NCBI GenBank assembly: GCA_009916335.1
Contig: SAAR01000005.1
Coordinates: 1 to 34,414 of the forward strand
Direction: 5' to 3'
DNA: 34,414 nt
Source of the DNA: Erysipelotrichia bacterium
GTDB taxonomy: Bacteria > Bacillota_I > Bacilli_A > Erysipelotrichales > Erysipelotrichaceae
Shown: positions 34,309 to 34,414 of the stretch, piece after piece
Position numbering within the stretch: position 1 is the stretch's first letter
Layout: the number at the start of each line of letters is the position of its first letter
Notes under the pieces: model-generated
Told to the model about the DNA's origin: nothing
What the model saw: the letters and a program-made list of their open reading frames with translations, nothing else
The model's database searches: none
Program-made: the position numbers and the translations under genes

Positions 34309-34414
34309 CCGTAATACAAAGGTTAATCCATCGTATAATCGGTTGTTGACTTGACGAATTTTCACATAGCGATTACATTCTTGAAAGCCTAGTTTTTCAA
34401 CCATTTTGATTAAA
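34306..34414 (-). CDS. C-terminal end of a GNAT-type acetyltransferase (partial)
   Basis: Read on the minus strand, the last 35 codons of an open frame enter from the right edge and end in TAA at 34308-34306. They encode M-V-E-K-L-G-F-Q-E, then R-Y-V-K-I-R-Q-V, N-N-R-L-Y-D-G-L and a final strand ending F-V-L-R. This K-L-G-F-x-E ... Y-D-G-L-x-F pattern is the typical last helix and strands of GNAT N-acetyltransferases of the RimL/RimJ type. The acetyl-CoA site lies outside the window, and the substrate is unknown. Confidence 0.65.
   Translation of the reverse strand, partial: LIKMVEKLGFQECNRYVKIRQVNNRLYDGLTFVLR

Overview
The window is an AT-rich stretch of bacterial chromosome with short gaps, strong AGGAGG-type ribosome binding sites, ATG/TTG/GTG starts and many U-tailed hairpin terminators. 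The gene set (polC-type replicase, YmdB, ComK-like regulator, mraZ-rsmH-ftsL-pbpB, M18 and M24 peptidases, DUF2130) points to a low-GC Firmicute. An Erysipelotrichia-like gut bacterium is my best guess, but this is inference from gene content, not a database match. Nearly everything lies on the + strand; the exceptions are a DUF2130 gene, a MATE transporter and the tail of a GNAT gene at the right edge.

Layout. 1-2950: 3' part of ymdB, a ComK-like gene under an AT-rich palindrome, rmuC, and an unrecognised gene whose ribosome binding site can fold into a hairpin. 2950-7760: a MarR-type repressor with a clear promoter and 17-bp operator, followed by the two halves of a heterodimeric ABC exporter. 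7800-8690: an XRE regulator broken by one stop codon, overlapping a small membrane protein with a similar C-terminal module. 8730-13800: recG (apparently leaderless), rnc, a DD-carboxypeptidase and a Ca/Na exchanger. 13800-18215: polC on its own promoter. 18238-22314: division/cell-wall cluster mraZ-rsmH-ftsL-pbpB, controlled by four 10-bp-spaced MraZ boxes and closed by a strong terminator. 22383-23322: a methyltransferase gene with a leader peptide and competing hairpins, broken by a one-base frameshift. 23357-26328: DUF2130 protein and MATE transporter on the minus strand. 26351-28527: class-III aminotransferase overlapping a PfkB sugar kinase. 28744-31977: aminopeptidase P and an M18 aminopeptidase. 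31997-34308: ClC transporter and the YggS-type PLP protein.

The coherent themes are DNA maintenance and uptake control (comK-like, rmuC, recG, polC), envelope growth (carboxypeptidase, dcw cluster), efflux (ABC pair, MATE) and peptide breakdown (two aminopeptidases). The least explained items are the XRE/membrane pair sharing a module, the leader-peptide region before the broken methyltransferase, the aminotransferase-kinase pair, and an orphan hairpin that may be a relic of an IS200/IS605 element. I saw no rRNA, tRNA, CRISPR array, intact insertion sequence or prophage.
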